The translations under genes and the position numbers were made by a program. The notes under the pieces were generated by a model that was not told the DNA's origin, did no database searches, and saw only the letters and a program-made list of their open reading frames with translations. A stretch of 64,000 bases of DNA from Salticus scenicus (Eukaryota; Arthropoda; Arachnida; Araneae; Salticidae): the NCBI GenBank assembly GCA_963930645.1, contig OZ005652.1, forward strand, positions 264,013,356 through 264,077,355, in the 5' to 3' direction. Shown one piece after another: positions 12,500-25,732 of the stretch (its first letter is position 1; each line of letters begins with the position of its first letter).

Positions 12500-13840
12500 T
12501 GCGATATTTTTCTGTTTCTTTTTGTTAAAAGTAAAAAAAATCGATAACTTTGGTTTAAATTATCACAGATTTATCGTTCAACCATTCGTTTTAAAGGTAT
12601 TGACGAGATCTTTCGAAAGATACCCATCTTGAAACTTTGCCCCCCCAGGTGGGAACTTCCCCCCCCCCGGTGGGGGGGCAACCGATGCCCCCACATGCAC
12701 AAAATTTTTTTCCTAGTTAACTACTACTATTATCAACCTGATCTTCCGAAAGATACCCAATGTGAAAATTTACCCCCCCTGGGGGGGTATTTCCCCCCTA
12801 GGGGGGGAAGCGATGCCCCCCCATGCAGAAAATTTTTTTCCTAGTTACATACTACTATTATCAATAATTCACATTAATTTTACAATCACAAGTTTAAAAC
12901 AACTCTAATTATGCACATTTATACGAATTTTTGTCCTATGCTGCCATGTTAAAAATTTAGATAAAATGCTATCACAGCGCCACCTGTTGAGCTATTGATC
13001 CCCAAACGTAATCAGCACCAGATTATGTCGGGGACCAACTAAATACCAAGTTTGGTTAAATTTCGGTTAAAAAAAAAAAAAAAAAAAATTGCGATAGTTT
13101 TCAGTTTTTTTTTTGTTAAAAGTAAAAAAAATCGATAACTTTGGTTTAAATTATCACAGATTTATCGTTCAACCATTCGTTTTAAAGGTATTGACGAGAT
13201 CTTTCGAAAGATACCCATCTTGAAACTTTGCCCCCCCGGTTGGGAACTTCCCCCCCCGGTGGGGGGGCAACCGATGCCCCCACATGCACAAAAATTTTTT
13301 CCAAGTTAACTATTACTATTATCAACGAGTCCTTTCGAAAGATACCCATCTTGAAAATTTACTTCCCCGGGGGGATTTCCCCCCCGGGGGGGGGAACCGA
13401 TGCCCCCTCATGCACAAAATTTTTTTCCTAGCTAACTACTTTTATTATCAATAATTCATATTAATTTTACAATCACAAGTGTAAAATAACTCTCTTTTTG
13501 CCCATTTATACGGAATTTTGTCCTATGCTGCCATGTTAAAAATTTGTATAAAATGCGATTACAACGCCACCTATTGAGCGATTGATCCCAAAATCTAATC
13601 AGCACCAGTTTATGTCAGGGTGCAACTAAATACCAAGTTTGGTTAAATTTCATTCATTGGTTCGTGAGATACAGCGTCCACAAAAAAATGATACAGACAG
13701 ACAGACAGACAGACATTTTCTAAAAACTATTAATTCGTGTTCTCCATATCCCAAAACATGTAAATCCATCAAAAAGTTGACTTCGAAAATTTTCGCGAAT
13801 CCAATACTTTCTCTATATTACATATAGAAGAAAGTAATAA
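11211..13840 (-). mobile_element. Family-E element with internal tandem amplification
   Basis: One end carries 'ccaccacaagactttcttct' (about 11,224-11,243) and the other a 'cgaatccaatactttctcta' plus 'catatagaagaaagtaa' hairpin (about 13,797-13,838), the paired ends of family E. A GACA microsatellite lies at 13,693-13,713. Between them a ~595-bp unit is repeated (see the array entry). No coding region is supported. Confidence 0.75.
11330..13690. repeat. ~595-bp tandem array, four units
   Basis: The phase marker 'ttaaaagtraaaaaaatcg' occurs at about 11,331, 11,930, 12,525 and 13,116, giving spacings of 599, 595 and 591. The first three units end in an A-run after 'ttggttaaatttcg'; the fourth runs on into the normal family-E sequence. 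Each unit contains two C/G-homopolymer patches introduced by the palindromic 'gatctttcgaaagatac'. Unit differences are few, so the amplification looks recent. Confidence 0.85.
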
Positions 13841-14204
13841 GGGGCAAAAAAATTTGGAAGGATATCAATATTAGCCAATTCCCCTTTAACTCGAGAATTT
13901 ACTGTAGTTGTAAATAGAGTAATTCTTGAATAATAAAATTCGATTTCCCACCAGAATATTTTAAAAATTTCTAACGTATTTAATTTTTTGTAGTATCAGA
14001 CTCTAATAAATCAAATATGACCGAAAACTTGAAACATTTTTTTGGGTATTTCCGTTCCCGACAGCTTACAAACGAAACATACAAAATTTTCGAAAAGAAT
14101 AAAAAAAAAAAAAAAAAATAGCGATTTGCTCAGGGTATAACACATTCTTTTTATATCTTTTTAGCTTTCAATGTATTTCATCGACACTTTTAACTAATGT
14201 GTTG
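13841..14204. other. AT-rich spacer, nothing recognised
   Basis: About 360 bp between two family-E elements. An A-run lies at 14,101-14,118. No ORF, repeat or RNA signature was seen. Confidence 0.4.
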
Positions 14205-14562
14205 TAGCCAACACAAAACTTTCTTCTATATTATTCTGTATAAATTCATGCAGTATATATTATTTATTAAAATTACTATTTATCAAAACTATTTTTCATG
14301 AAGAATACAGATGATTTTCATCGCAGAGTAGTATAACAGTGAATGCCCAATAGAAAACAATTTTATGCTAAACAAAAAATATTTTTATTTTTATTTATTT
14401 ATTTATTTATTTATTTGTAATATGTATATATATGTTTAAAAATGAAAAAAAACAATGATTAATTTATTTCAAATTACCATAATTCTGTGGTTCAAGTACT
14501 CGTTTTAAAGGTATTGCCAAGTTCTTTTGAAATATACGCAAATTGAAAAATATATATATATA
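14205..14562. mobile_element. Host family-E element E0, left half
   Basis: It begins like other E copies ('acaaaactttcttctata' at about 14,212-14,230), proceeds through the E sequence 'ttttaaaggtattg' and stops in a TA repeat at 14,551-14,562. The sequence that should follow is found after 26,922, where a TA repeat leads into 'tgtacatttatacggaattt' and the rest of E. The 12.36 kb between is therefore an insertion. Confidence 0.8.
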
Positions 14563-16900
14563 CCCTGTGGCAGAAATTTATTATGCTTTCTGCGACAAGC
14601 TTCATCAACACCAAAATCGTTCTGCAGGAATAGTTTGTGAAGTTAACATTTACGAATTCAAAATAAATTATTTTTAAATAGTAAATAATATTAAGTATAA
14701 CCAATGTATTTAACTTTTAACTAGGCACAAATGCATATATCTGCACTATCGCAAGAAAATACTCTTTTTTTTTTTTTTTTTTAAGAAAGGTGAAAATAAA
14801 TCTATTGATCTAATTGCTTCAGATTTTTTGTTCACATTAATGTACAATATTGTTTATAAAATATTCAATGAATTCAAACCATAAAATGCAGTAACACATC
14901 AAAAATAATCTGCAAATTTTTTTAAGGCATTTAAATCACGAAATGTCTAAATTAAACAAATGTTACAAATACTTTTAAAATTTCATTACTTTTTTTTATA
15001 TTAAATATATATATTTAAATACACAAATGCACTTATTTCATAAGGTGCAAACCAAACAACATAAAATATTAATATAATACAGAACTCAAAATTAAAATAC
15101 AACAAATTAAAAGTAAAAATTAATAAAGAATACTGAATATTATAATGAAATATAAATAATTTACAACATTTATAGTTTTTGAGATTATTAGAAAGATGCA
15201 CGATAACATTCTAATAAACAAGATTAATTTTTTTGTATTATATACAAATAGCATAAAGATGTGAATTTGAAATCTAAAAAACGTGATTTGACATTAAAGA
15301 ATTCAGAATGTATAATTATACCATCATTTAAATACATAAAGTAAAACAGAATACAAGATCTAAGTAACACAATTATAGACAAAGCATAGTCGAAATATTT
15401 TCATAAAGATTGAGGCAAGTGAAATATTTAATTTTTAAGGAAATGTTGAAATCTGAAATGTAACAGATTTCATGGATAAAATCTATAATAGAAAATAATG
15501 ATTACAGATGAATGAAATAAATAAAAATCAATTAAAAGTAATATCTGATATTGATATCTATACAAATAAGTAAATAAATAATAATAAATAAAAGCATTTA
15601 CTGTTTACTTAGTATTTATTCAAAACAACTACTATTAGATAAAATTTTTTTGCTTACAATATATATATATATTCAACAAAACCTTTGGTTTGATTTTTAT
15701 TCAAAATAACTACTTAATTTGCAATATTTCAATTAAAAAAATAAACATTTTTTAAAAAATTCAAATGTTTAAAAAATGAAATGAACGAGTTGTAAAAACT
15801 AATGATAAGAGTATTTTTGTAAAATAAATTAATAATTTGTTAACGACTTCATATGCTTAAAAAACAAAATTTAAAGCTAAGAATTTTAATCACAATTAAA
15901 ATAATCAATGATTGGTAAAGAAAAAAATTAGAAAAGTTACCAATTTTATAACTTAAGATACCCATTAATATTTATTGCTAAAGTCTTTTACTACATATAA
16001 AATGCTAAAAATCAATAAAGTATTTTTAAGATTAATTTTTTAATTTTCTATTTTTTGAAGCAAAGTTTGAAGCTTCTTTTTTTTTTTTTTTTTTTTTTTT
16101 TCCCCTTTTTCTTTTTTGCGTATAACTACAGACGTTACAAATTTCTCCATAGTCTTATTTCTGTATATATTTGTGAAATGTATTGCATAGTTTGAACCAA
16201 CATAAAATTAATGCAGCTTTTAAAAAATTACGTGTATTTACTACCATGCACGTGTGCACGCTTCGCATACATTAAAGAAAAAAAATCACTAGATGCAACT
16301 AATTTGTCGTGCGTAAATCAGAAAATGTATGGAAATCGGTTCAGCAGCAATCACGCACTCATTCAAAAAAAAAAAAAAAAAAAAAAAAAATCACTGGATG
16401 CAGCTATTTTTTTATGCATGAATCCGAAAATGCATGAAATATGAAATTCGGAAAAAGGTCGCAGAGCCCATTCTTTCGAAAAAACATCTTTTTGCAATAC
16501 AATAATAAATACACACGACACGAGCGGCAGGTGCGGCGCGAAAACAGAGTTTGGAAACACGAAAATGAAGTTCCGATGTGAAGAGGTTACCAGTGAAAAG
16601 TCTCGATACACCGATTCATATCACCGCATCACGAATCGCTAATGCATGCCATATCAAAGCTAACCCAAGTGAGTTACATCCGCTTTATCTCCTCTCCTTA
16701 TTCAGGATTGAGGCGATCGTATCTGCAGAAACGAAAATTTGTTCTGCAGAACAGTTTATAAACCATTCTTTGAGTTTCTTTCTCTCTCTCTCTCTTTTTA
16801 ACACAATGGCAAAATTTATTTGACTTAAGTAAAATCTTTCTGCAAGAACATTTCCGTTTCTGCGACATTGTCGCCGTGTCGTCGTGTTTCTGCCACGGGG
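14563..16900 (+). mobile_element. Element A (right copy), full length 2.34 kb
   Basis: The termini are CCCTGTGGCAGAAA (14,563) and TTTCTGCCACGGGG (ending 16,900). It is uninterrupted, so it is the reference for reading the insertions in B. Subterminal GCAGAA motifs are as in the left copy, and a T-run of about 26 lies near 16,078-16,101. No transposase frame. The neighbour B follows in the same orientation after 46 bp. Confidence 0.8.
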
Positions 16901-17146
16901 ATGGTCTGTTACTACCTATTTCACAGCCAATGATAAGAGGTCTTTACCCCTGTGGCAGAAATTTATTATGCTTTCTGCGACAAGCTTCATCAACACCAAA
17001 ATCTTTCTGCAGGAATAGTTTGTGAAGTTAACATTTACGAATTCAAAATACATTATTTTTAAATAGTAAATAATATTCAGTATAACCAATGTATTTATAT
17101 TTTAACTAGGCACAAATGCATATATCTGCACTATTGCAAGAAAATA

Positions 17147-17183
<37 letters not shown>

Positions 17184-17902
17184 AAGCTGAAAATAAATCT
17201 ATTGATCTTAATTGCTTCAGATTTTTTGTTCACATTAACATACAATATTGTTTATAAAATATTGAATGAATTCAAACCATAAAATGCAGTAACACATAAA
17301 AAATAATCTATAAATTTTTTTAAGGCATTTAAATCATGAAATGTCTAAATTAAACAAATGTTACAAATACTTTTAAAATTTCATTACTTTTTTTTATATT
17401 TAAATACACAAATGCACTTATTTCATATGGTGCAAACCAAACAACATAAAATCTAATACAGAACTCAAAATTAAAAGAAAAATTAATATAGAATACTGAA
17501 TATCATAATGAAATATAAATAATTTACAACATTTATAGTTTTTGAGATTATTAGAAAGATGCAAGATAACATTCTAATACACAAGATTCATTTTTTATAT
17601 TATCCTATACAAAAAGCATAAAGATGTGTATTTGAAATCTAAAAAATATGATTTGACATTAAAGAATTCAGGATGTATAATTATACCATCATTTACATAC
17701 ATAAAGTAAAACAGAATACAAGATCTAAGTAACACAATTATAGACAAAGCATAGTCAAAATATTTTCATAAAGATTGAGGCAAGTGAAATATTTAATTTT
17801 TAAGGAAATGTTGAAATGGGAAATGTAACAAATTTCATGGATAAAATCTGTAATAGAAAATAATGATTACACATGAATGAAATTAATAGAAATCAATTAA
17901 AA

Positions 17903-18838
17903 CCTAGAATGTTGTGCCCACCACAAGACTTTCTTCTATATTTTCCTATACAAATTCACTCAGTAACAATATTTTTAAAAAAAAAGATTCTTTTTTCGTT
18001 AAAAGTAAAACAAAATCGATAACTTTGTTTTAAATTATCACATATTTATAGTTCAACCATTCGTTTTAAAGGTACTGACGACACCCTTCCGAAGATACCC
18101 ATCTTGAAAATTTACCCCCCCCCGGGGGGGGGGGAAGCGGTGCCCCCACATGCACAATTTTTTTTCCTAATTAACTACTACTATTTTCAATAATTCATGT
18201 TAATTTTAGAATCACAGGTTAAGAATAACTCTCATTATGTACATTTATACGAAATTGTGTCCTATACTGCCATGTTAAAAATTTAGAAAAAATACGATCA
18301 CAGCGCCACCTCTTGAGCGATCAATCCCCAAATCTAATCAGCACAAGTTTATGTCAGGGGCCAACTAATTACCAAGTTTGGTTAAATTTCATTCATTGGT
18401 TCGGGAGCTACAGTATCCACAAAAATCGTGATACACACAGACAGACAGAAATTTTCTAAAAACTATCAATTCGTGTTCAGGACATCCCAAAACGTGTAAA
18501 TCCATCAAAAAACGGAGGTCGAAAATTTTCACGAATCCAATACTTTCTCTGTATTACATATAGAAGAAAGTAATAAGAAAGAAGGAAAGGAAAAAATTAT
18601 TAAGGAAGGGGGAGTAAAACATTGATCTGTACTTGTAGTTCGGAAAAGACGCTTGCATACACAAGGAATGTGTAATAGTTATACTACACATAGCATATAC
18701 AAAGTAAACCGTGCAATGTATATAAGGAATGTGTCTGACTCAATGTTGCACATTTGAGCAACACCTTCTATAATAATGTTTCCAAACTGATCTTTATGTC
18801 ATGGAAGAATTTTGTTAAAAAGAAGAAAAAATTACAAT

Positions 18839-18879
<41 letters not shown>

Positions 18880-19311
18880 GTTGTTGTTGTTTTAAGTGAA
18901 AAAAATCGATTTGTTTTAAATTATCACACATTTATAGTTCAACCATTCTTTTTAAAGGTATTGACGAGACCTTTCCAAAGATACCCATCTTAACAAATTT
19001 AGTCCCCTCGAGGGGGGGGACTTCCGGGGGGGGGGCGAGGCTCCTACACATACAAAAAAATTTTCCCAGTTGACTAAATTTTGTCCTATATCACCATGTT
19101 AAAATTTTGGAAAAAGCTGGATGGCAACGCAAGCTGTAAGACAATTTTTACCAAAAGTTGATAGGCTCTAATTTATGTCAAGGCGCAACTACATACCAAT
19201 TTGTATGAAATTTTGTGCAGTAGTTCCTGAGATACAATTCCATCAAAAACCTGAGGTCGAAAATTTTTACGAATCCAATACTTTCTTCTATTGAATATAG
19301 AAGAAAGTAAT
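17903..19311. mobile_element. Family-E block (right copy) inside B
   Basis: Mirror of 5,938-7,344. It opens 'cctagaatgttgtgcccacc' and closes with a 'tactttcttctattgaatat' hairpin. Internal features are a G/C homopolymer patch near 18,115-18,140, an ATT/GTT microsatellite at 18,841-18,892, and a second E end pair near 18,540-18,575. It disrupts B between sequences that are continuous in A. Confidence 0.65.
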
Positions 19312-19424
19312 AATATTTGATATTGATATCTATACGAATAAGTACATAAAAATAAATAAATAAAAGCATTTTCTGTTTAATTAGTATTTATTCAAAACAA
19401 CTACTATTTCACTCTTTCTGCTTA

Positions 19425-19458
<34 letters not shown>

Positions 19459-19927
19459 TCAACAAAATTTTGGTTTGATTTTTATTCAAAACTAGCTGTT
19501 ACCCGCGATTTCATTCACGTGGAAATTTTGATGTGTATGTGTGGGAACTGACGGTTTGATCATAATATGTAATGAAATGAAACCTTATCATTGTGGTGCT
19601 GTGCAAAACAGAGTCTGATAAAGTACACTCAAAAAAATTTGTAACTCATTGAAAGCCAAAATAAAATGCCAAATAAAATAAATAAAAAGTTATCGCCAAC
19701 ATGGATATAAAATTTTAAAATTCGTCCATAGGGATTCTGTACTAAAACAGTACTGCGTTGTGGAAGTATAAAAACTGGGTCGTCAATTATGAATGTTATT
19801 TCGAAACCTTTCTTTGTATGATTTGAGTTCACTATTGCACAATATTAATGGGGTTCTAATAATAATTTGGTGACTGGTTAATTAAAATTTTAACTATGTG
19901 GTGAAATTCATATAATATTTATGAGTT

Positions 19928-19967
<40 letters not shown>

Positions 19968-20649
19968 AATGATTTTTTTTTTTTTTTTTTTTTTTTTTCA
20001 TTTCCCGGCGAATTGTTGAATAATATTTTAGTTCTTATTCAATTTTGGACGGCTTTGCCCGCTTCGCTGGCAAACTCTTTTCTATATGCTTTATGAAAAA
20101 AAAAAAAAAAAAAACTGAAATCGGTCAAAAGCTTGCTTTGGGTTTCCGCTGCCTTAGGCAGCGCCTTGTTCGTCCTTGCAATCTCCGGTGCCTGTCCCTA
20201 TTGCCTGCGACAATGGCTTACCCGTGGGCTTCCATTTGGTTGCTTATCATACATAACAGTTTCGATACGGACAGTATCGAAAAATTTGAAGTAGCTCTTT
20301 TATATCTGAATCCCAGTTACATATGAACAACATTATATGTGATGTACATAATATTTGCTCTCAAGTTATTTCCTATATTTATTTGATTTAATCAATCAAT
20401 CATAGAATGACAGCAATTTCAAGCCACATATAATATTACAATATGCTATGATCGGCAACTTCTATCGCATGAGACAATTATTATTTTGTGGTTATATATA
20501 CTTCATGCTTAGTTAATAGTAGTTGGTATATAGAAAATAAATAAATTAGTATGTAAACTTGATCATGGTACAGCCTTAATGCCCTTGGCGACTTTTAAAT
20601 TTTTGTTGCCGTTTTAGACCAAAATATAATTTATGCGATTATTGTTCCT

Positions 20650-21555
20650 ATACGCAAGCGAAGTGTGACGTCACTGACCGTCCGTGGATGCAAGAAAATG
20701 ATTTCCTATGTCAATCGCCCATTGGATTTTTTTAAAAAATGATTAAAAATCGAAGAAAATTATTTCCCGATTTTAATCCCCATATTTGGGTACACATATG
20801 TATTAGTTATCATGTGCATGTGTTAGATTGAGTTATTTTGCTGTCAAATTGACAAAATTTTAATTTTAAATTTCAATACTCTGTCGTTCTTGGCGCTTAT
20901 TGTATTTGGTGATCAAAAACGTAATACGAAAATATACATGCCAGATGTATATTTTCGTAATATGCATTGTACGAAATGTTGTTTCATATTATTCATTACT
21001 GTCTTAAAATAAGTTGTTAAAATAACCATGATTTTTGAAAGGAATTAAATTATGTTCGCCAAATAATTTGGCGATATTTTATTTTTCTACCAAGGATGAC
21101 CGATATCAAATCTCTTCCGCTACAACATATTAGTATCTTATATCAGATACTTTATTTAGACATTTGAAAACAAATTTGACTTCAAATTATGATAGAATAT
21201 TTATCATTTCCCTTTTAATCAGTATATTAGTTGGATATTTATTGTGTTAATATCATCCTTTGAAATTAAATGTTTGTGTTTTCAATCGAATATGGAAGTT
21301 TGCCATTTTTTTTTCTTCTAGAGTTTTGAAATTAAAAATTCAAATTTTGTCAATTTTACAACAAAAATATCTTAATCTAATGCATGGACATGATAACTAA
21401 TACATATCTATACCTAAATATGCGGATTAAAATCGGGAAATATTTTCCCTCGATTTTTAATAATTTTTTACAAAAAATCCAATGGGCGTTTAACATATTA
21501 AATATTTTTCTTGCATCCACGAACGGCCAGTGACGTCATCACTTCGCTTGCGTAT
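20650..21555. mobile_element. Foldback element T2 (right copy)
   Basis: Mirror of 3,699-4,602. The outer ends 'atacgcaagcgaagtgtgac' (plus strand at 20,650) and the complement ending at 21,555 define ~235-bp imperfect inverted arms that share a 'gacgtcac' motif. Confidence 0.6.
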
Positions 21556-22142
21556 TTCTTTCTATCTTTTCCTTGGCGAAAAATGTCCGATCTACTTCAG
21601 CATCAAAATTATAAAAAATTGTCAAGAATTATCAATAAGAAAATACCTTTACCATAATGCTGAATTAACTTTTATGCCAAGCGTGTTTCATCCGCCATAC
21701 TAAAAAAAAAAAAAAAAATCTGAAGTTGAGGTATATAAAAAAAAATGCTGTGAAATAAAGTTCAGAAGAAATATGTTAGATTTGTAATATTACTATTTTA
21801 TTTTAAAATTATAATGTGCCATTTTCTCATCGACCAATTTAACATTTAGTAATTTCTTATTTTTCGCGTGAACGCATATTTCATTTTATGCTGAAAACAA
21901 TAAATAAGTATGTCTCGTAAACTTTTTTTGGCAACAATTAAAAATTTAAATGGCTTATATTAAGTCAATATAAGTCAATAAGTTTATTATTTTCATATTT
22001 TAATTAATTTTAAAGATTTTTTCAATTTTTTTTTCCTAAACCATCCCTGATCTATAAGGAAAAGAACAAAAAAAGAATGATCGAAATCGGTCAAGCCGTT
22101 TACGATTTTATAAATAACATACAGACAAACATTCATTTATAT

Positions 22143-23546
22143 ATATGAGGAGCAAACATTCAAACCGTGTTTTCTCCTTCAAATGCAATTTTTCAGAAAA
22201 CACAAAAAACTGATAAATTAAAAAATAACCCTTCTTAGACCCTAATTATCATTTGTTTAGTTGTATTATTGGTTACTAGGAAGATCTGTAGGCCTACTTT
22301 ACCTAATAAACTTAGAGTTAATTAGAAAAATGTATTTGAAATTTGGAGAAAGCATGTTTTGACCGAAACACAGAGGAGAAAACATGTTTTGAATGTTTCC
22401 AATGTGGAGAAAGCATGTTTTGACCGAAACACAGAGGATAAAACGTGTTTTGAATGTTTCCAATGTGGACAAAACATTTTTTGAATGAAAAAGTATGTAG
22501 CTCGAATATTGATGAAATAACATTCTTAATGTAATTAACAGAACCGATTTTGTTATGTAATTATAAAGTTAAATTAAATATTTACGCGTGAAAAATCATC
22601 ATGCAAATTGTAGGGAAGAACTAAAATTTTTAAGCCAATTTGAAATTTAAATTTTTAAACCAATATCTTCACTTAAGCAATTTCATGCTTCCTCTGTTTC
22701 TTCATATTTTACATTAAAGTTATTAGTAATATCTTTATACCATTTAAAAACAGGCTGATTATTTCACTCTTCACCATACATCAATTGTAAAAGTTTGTCA
22801 ATGTCATTCTGATGCCTTTAAGTTTGAGATGAATTCTCTTACCTTTTTTTTTTTTTTTTTTTTTTTTGGGGGGGGGGGGGGTTCATTAGGTCTACGTCGA
22901 GTTACATTTTTTGTAACAATCAATGAGGCTATAATAGAATCTTGTCGCTGTTTGTCCGGAATTTCGTAAAGTCTATCCCGAAACTTCTTAACGTCATTAG
23001 GTCTAACATCAGTGCATGAAAAAGTATTTATTAATAGAATGTTTGCATGGAGCATAAATGTTATCTAAAGGTGCTGAATATCGTTTCTTTTTCGCTTCTT
23101 TTCTTTTTCCACCAATTCTCTGTATTTTTCTAGTTCCATAATTAGAAGTACTCACTAATACACCATCTATTAATTCTTCCATTCGAAAAAAAAAAAAATA
23201 ATAATAATAATAAAGTACACTCTTCTAAAATGAAGAAAACAAGATAAAACTAACGAAAAAACAAACATAAAAAGCTGGTACATGTACGAGTCACGCGACC
23301 AGAAAGAGCAGTACTGACTGGTTGGCTGGAGAAATCACAGTTTGACTGAAAACAGGCTCTGGAGGAAACACTGTTTGATTGAAACCCTAACTTTCTAAGA
23401 GCATTTATAATGTGATAAAAATTATTTTGGTTTAAAATAATAGTATAATTTTGTGCTATTTAATGTTGAGTTCACAGAAAAATCACTAACTAATTTTTTT
23501 TTATTTTTGGAGAAAACACGGTTTGAATGTTTGCTCCTCATATATA
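22143..23546 (-). mobile_element. TIR transposon T1 (right copy)
   Basis: Mirror of 1,709-3,112. The TIR at 22,143 reads 'atatgaggagcaaacattc' and its complement ends near 23,540. It lies within the first ~10 bases of Helitron H2 and carries the same decayed ORF. Confidence 0.75.
22673..23183 (-). pseudogene. Degenerate transposase-like ORF in T1 (right copy)
   Basis: Minus-strand duplicate of the broken frame at 2,072-2,580. It differs by one extra base pair in the C/A homopolymer run, which changes the number of prolines. The pattern DVxxFRxxLY, DKxxQD and RRRP is retained. It has stops and a frameshift and no visible catalytic residues. Confidence 0.45.
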
Positions 23547-23548
23547 GA

Positions 23549-25732
23549 CTAGCAGGCTACGCCCGCTTCGCTGGTCACTATATTTTAATGAATCACAATA
23601 ATTAATGAATTCTCAAAATTGCATTAATTTTTATCATGTGATAAAAAAAGAAAAAACAAATTCTGATCGGGAAAAATGTCGCACCGGGTCCCCACTGCCT
23701 TCGGCAGCGTAGACCCGTGCGCTGCGCGCGCGTATTCCTTCACCATCCTTATGATTTCTAAAAAAATTCCATGATATTACTCATAAACTTTCATTCTTAA
23801 GAAAAGGAATTAAAGAAAAATATCATTTAGCATCGGATAAAAACTCGCACCGGGACCCCACTGCCTTCGGAAGCGCACACCCATGCGCGCACATGTGAGG
23901 ATATACGTGCGCTGTGCACGCATATTCTTTTTCAACTCAAACTTTTATTATTAAGAGAATTAAAAAAAAAAAAAAATATTTTATCATCGGGTAAAATCTC
24001 GCACTGGGTCCCATCGCGCACACATTCCTTCTGAAATCAGACTTTTATTCTTAAGAAAAGAAAATTAAAAAAATCATTTCTCATCAGGTAAAAAGTCGGA
24101 CCGGGTCCCCCTTGCTTTCGGCAGCGCAGTCTCGTGCGCGCTGCGCGCACCTATTCCTTCCCCACCCTTCCAGCCCCTCCTCATTAACCTACATATACCA
24201 ATTTTGAACGGTCTAACTCAATTAGCTGAGATGCAAAAGAAAACCTAATCAGGACACCTTAAAATTGTAAATCAGGTGAAATCTCGAATTCCACTTTCGA
24301 TAATATAAAAGAACTTTAAAATATCTTTCGAATGATGTATTAGAAATAAATTAATCATAAATAGAATTTGAAATATTGAAATTTAAAAATATTACAGCGC
24401 CATCTGGCGGTAGAAATATCTGTAATCTATTGTTCCATTCCAGATCAACAAAGCTTTCAAATGATGTATTACTTATGAAATTATTTTAATTAATAGCTGA
24501 GATAGAAAAGAAAACCTAATCAGGAGACCTCAAAACGTGTAAATCTGGTGAAATCTCAAATTTCACTTTCGATAACATAAAAGTACTTTAAAATATCTTT
24601 CGAATGTAATCTACTGTTCAATTCACAAATCAACAAAGCTTTCAAATAATGTGTTACTTATGAAATTATTTTAATTAATAGCTGAGATACAAAAGAAAAC
24701 CTAATCAGGACATTCTAAAACATGTAAATCACGTGAAATCTCTAATTCCATTATCTACAGTAGTCGGTTAATGGAAGTAAAAAGAAAAATAAATATTTTT
24801 TAGGTCCCCAAAGCCTATATATACCACGGTAGTCGGGTAATATAAGTAAAAAGAAAAAGTATTTGTTTAGTTTCTTCAAATGTATTTTGTTGCTATGGAA
24901 ACTCCTATCATCTATTGAAAGATTACGTGTTAGAATAAAATTTAATTTGCAATTAAAATGTAACTGCTTTGTTTATTAATGAAAATTGATGAAATTTTAA
25001 CTGCAGGTTGGTTTTGTGCTGAATAGGTTGTATATTAAGTGTTGTGCTCGAAAAAGGAAAAATGAAGCACTTTGAAATTTGCAATTTTTAACCCCAGTTC
25101 AAGATCATGTGACATTAATTACTTCCAGATGGAAGTAAAAAGAAAAAGAAAAAGTATTTTTTTAGTTCCTTCAAATGTATTTTGTTGCTATGGAAACTCC
25201 TATCATCTATTGAAAGATTACGTGTTAGAATAAAATTTAATTTGCAATTAAAATGTAACTGCTTTGTTTATTAATGAAAATTGATGAAATTTTAGCTGCA
25301 GGTTGGTTTTGTGCTGAATAGGTTGTATATTAAGTGTTGTGTGCGAAAAAGGAAATTTGAAGCACTGTGAAATTTGCAATTTTTAACCCCAGTTCAAGAT
25401 CATGTGACATTAATTACTTCCAGATGTTTTGATTCCATTCCAGACAACGGTTAAAATCGTCTGCTGATAGAATGCCTCTTTTTAAGCAATAAGCCGTGGA
25501 TTTTTGGTCATTGTTCAATGGACATGGGTCGACGTTTTAATTAATATCTCCGAAGCTAATTAAGATTTTTAAATTCTGTTTCGAAGAGGACCTCGGAAAG
25601 GCTCCAGAGCATCCGTATGTCAATTCTTGTACTTCTGCGTTCAGTAGGGGCTGAACGTATAAAAGAACAGACAGACAGACAGACAGACAGACAAACCTTT
25701 CCTTTTATTATTATAGATAGATAGATAGAAGA
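23549..25732 (-). mobile_element. Helitron H1 (right copy), complete
   Basis: On the minus strand it starts TC at 25,732, with 'tctatctatctataataata' a few bases in (25,728-25,709), and ends CTAG at 23,552-23,549 after the GCGGGC-GTA-GCCTGC hairpin. The base after its 5' end on the plus strand is T (25,733). It is 2.18 kb long and carries the ~297-bp, ~190-bp and ~150-bp sub-repeats seen in the left copy, plus a GACA microsatellite at 25,671-25,692. Non-autonomous. Confidence 0.75.

Larger units (their letters stand above)
19492..23548 (-). mobile_element. Helitron H2 (right copy)
   Basis: Read on the minus strand it starts TC at 23,548, directly abutting the CTAG of H1, and ends CTAG at 19,495-19,492. 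It is flanked on the plus strand by A (19,491), as expected for insertion between A and T. It contains T1 (about 22,143-23,546) and T2 (20,650-21,555). No Rep/helicase frame is seen. Confidence 0.75.
14563..25254 (-). repeat. Arm 2 of giant inverted repeat
   Basis: This is the mirror of 1-10,702 across a 3.86-kb non-repeated spacer. Arm 2 belongs to a longer unit that continues to 26,922. That end carries the same terminus as 14,563, and both ends are flanked by TA repeats. Beyond 25,254 the partner sequence would lie left of the window. Confidence 0.97.

Noticed and set aside
11435..13431. Pro/Gly-rich frames (CPPGWELPPPLGG...) in the spacer
   Set aside because: They arise from C/G homopolymer patches in the ~595-bp tandem units and shift with run length.
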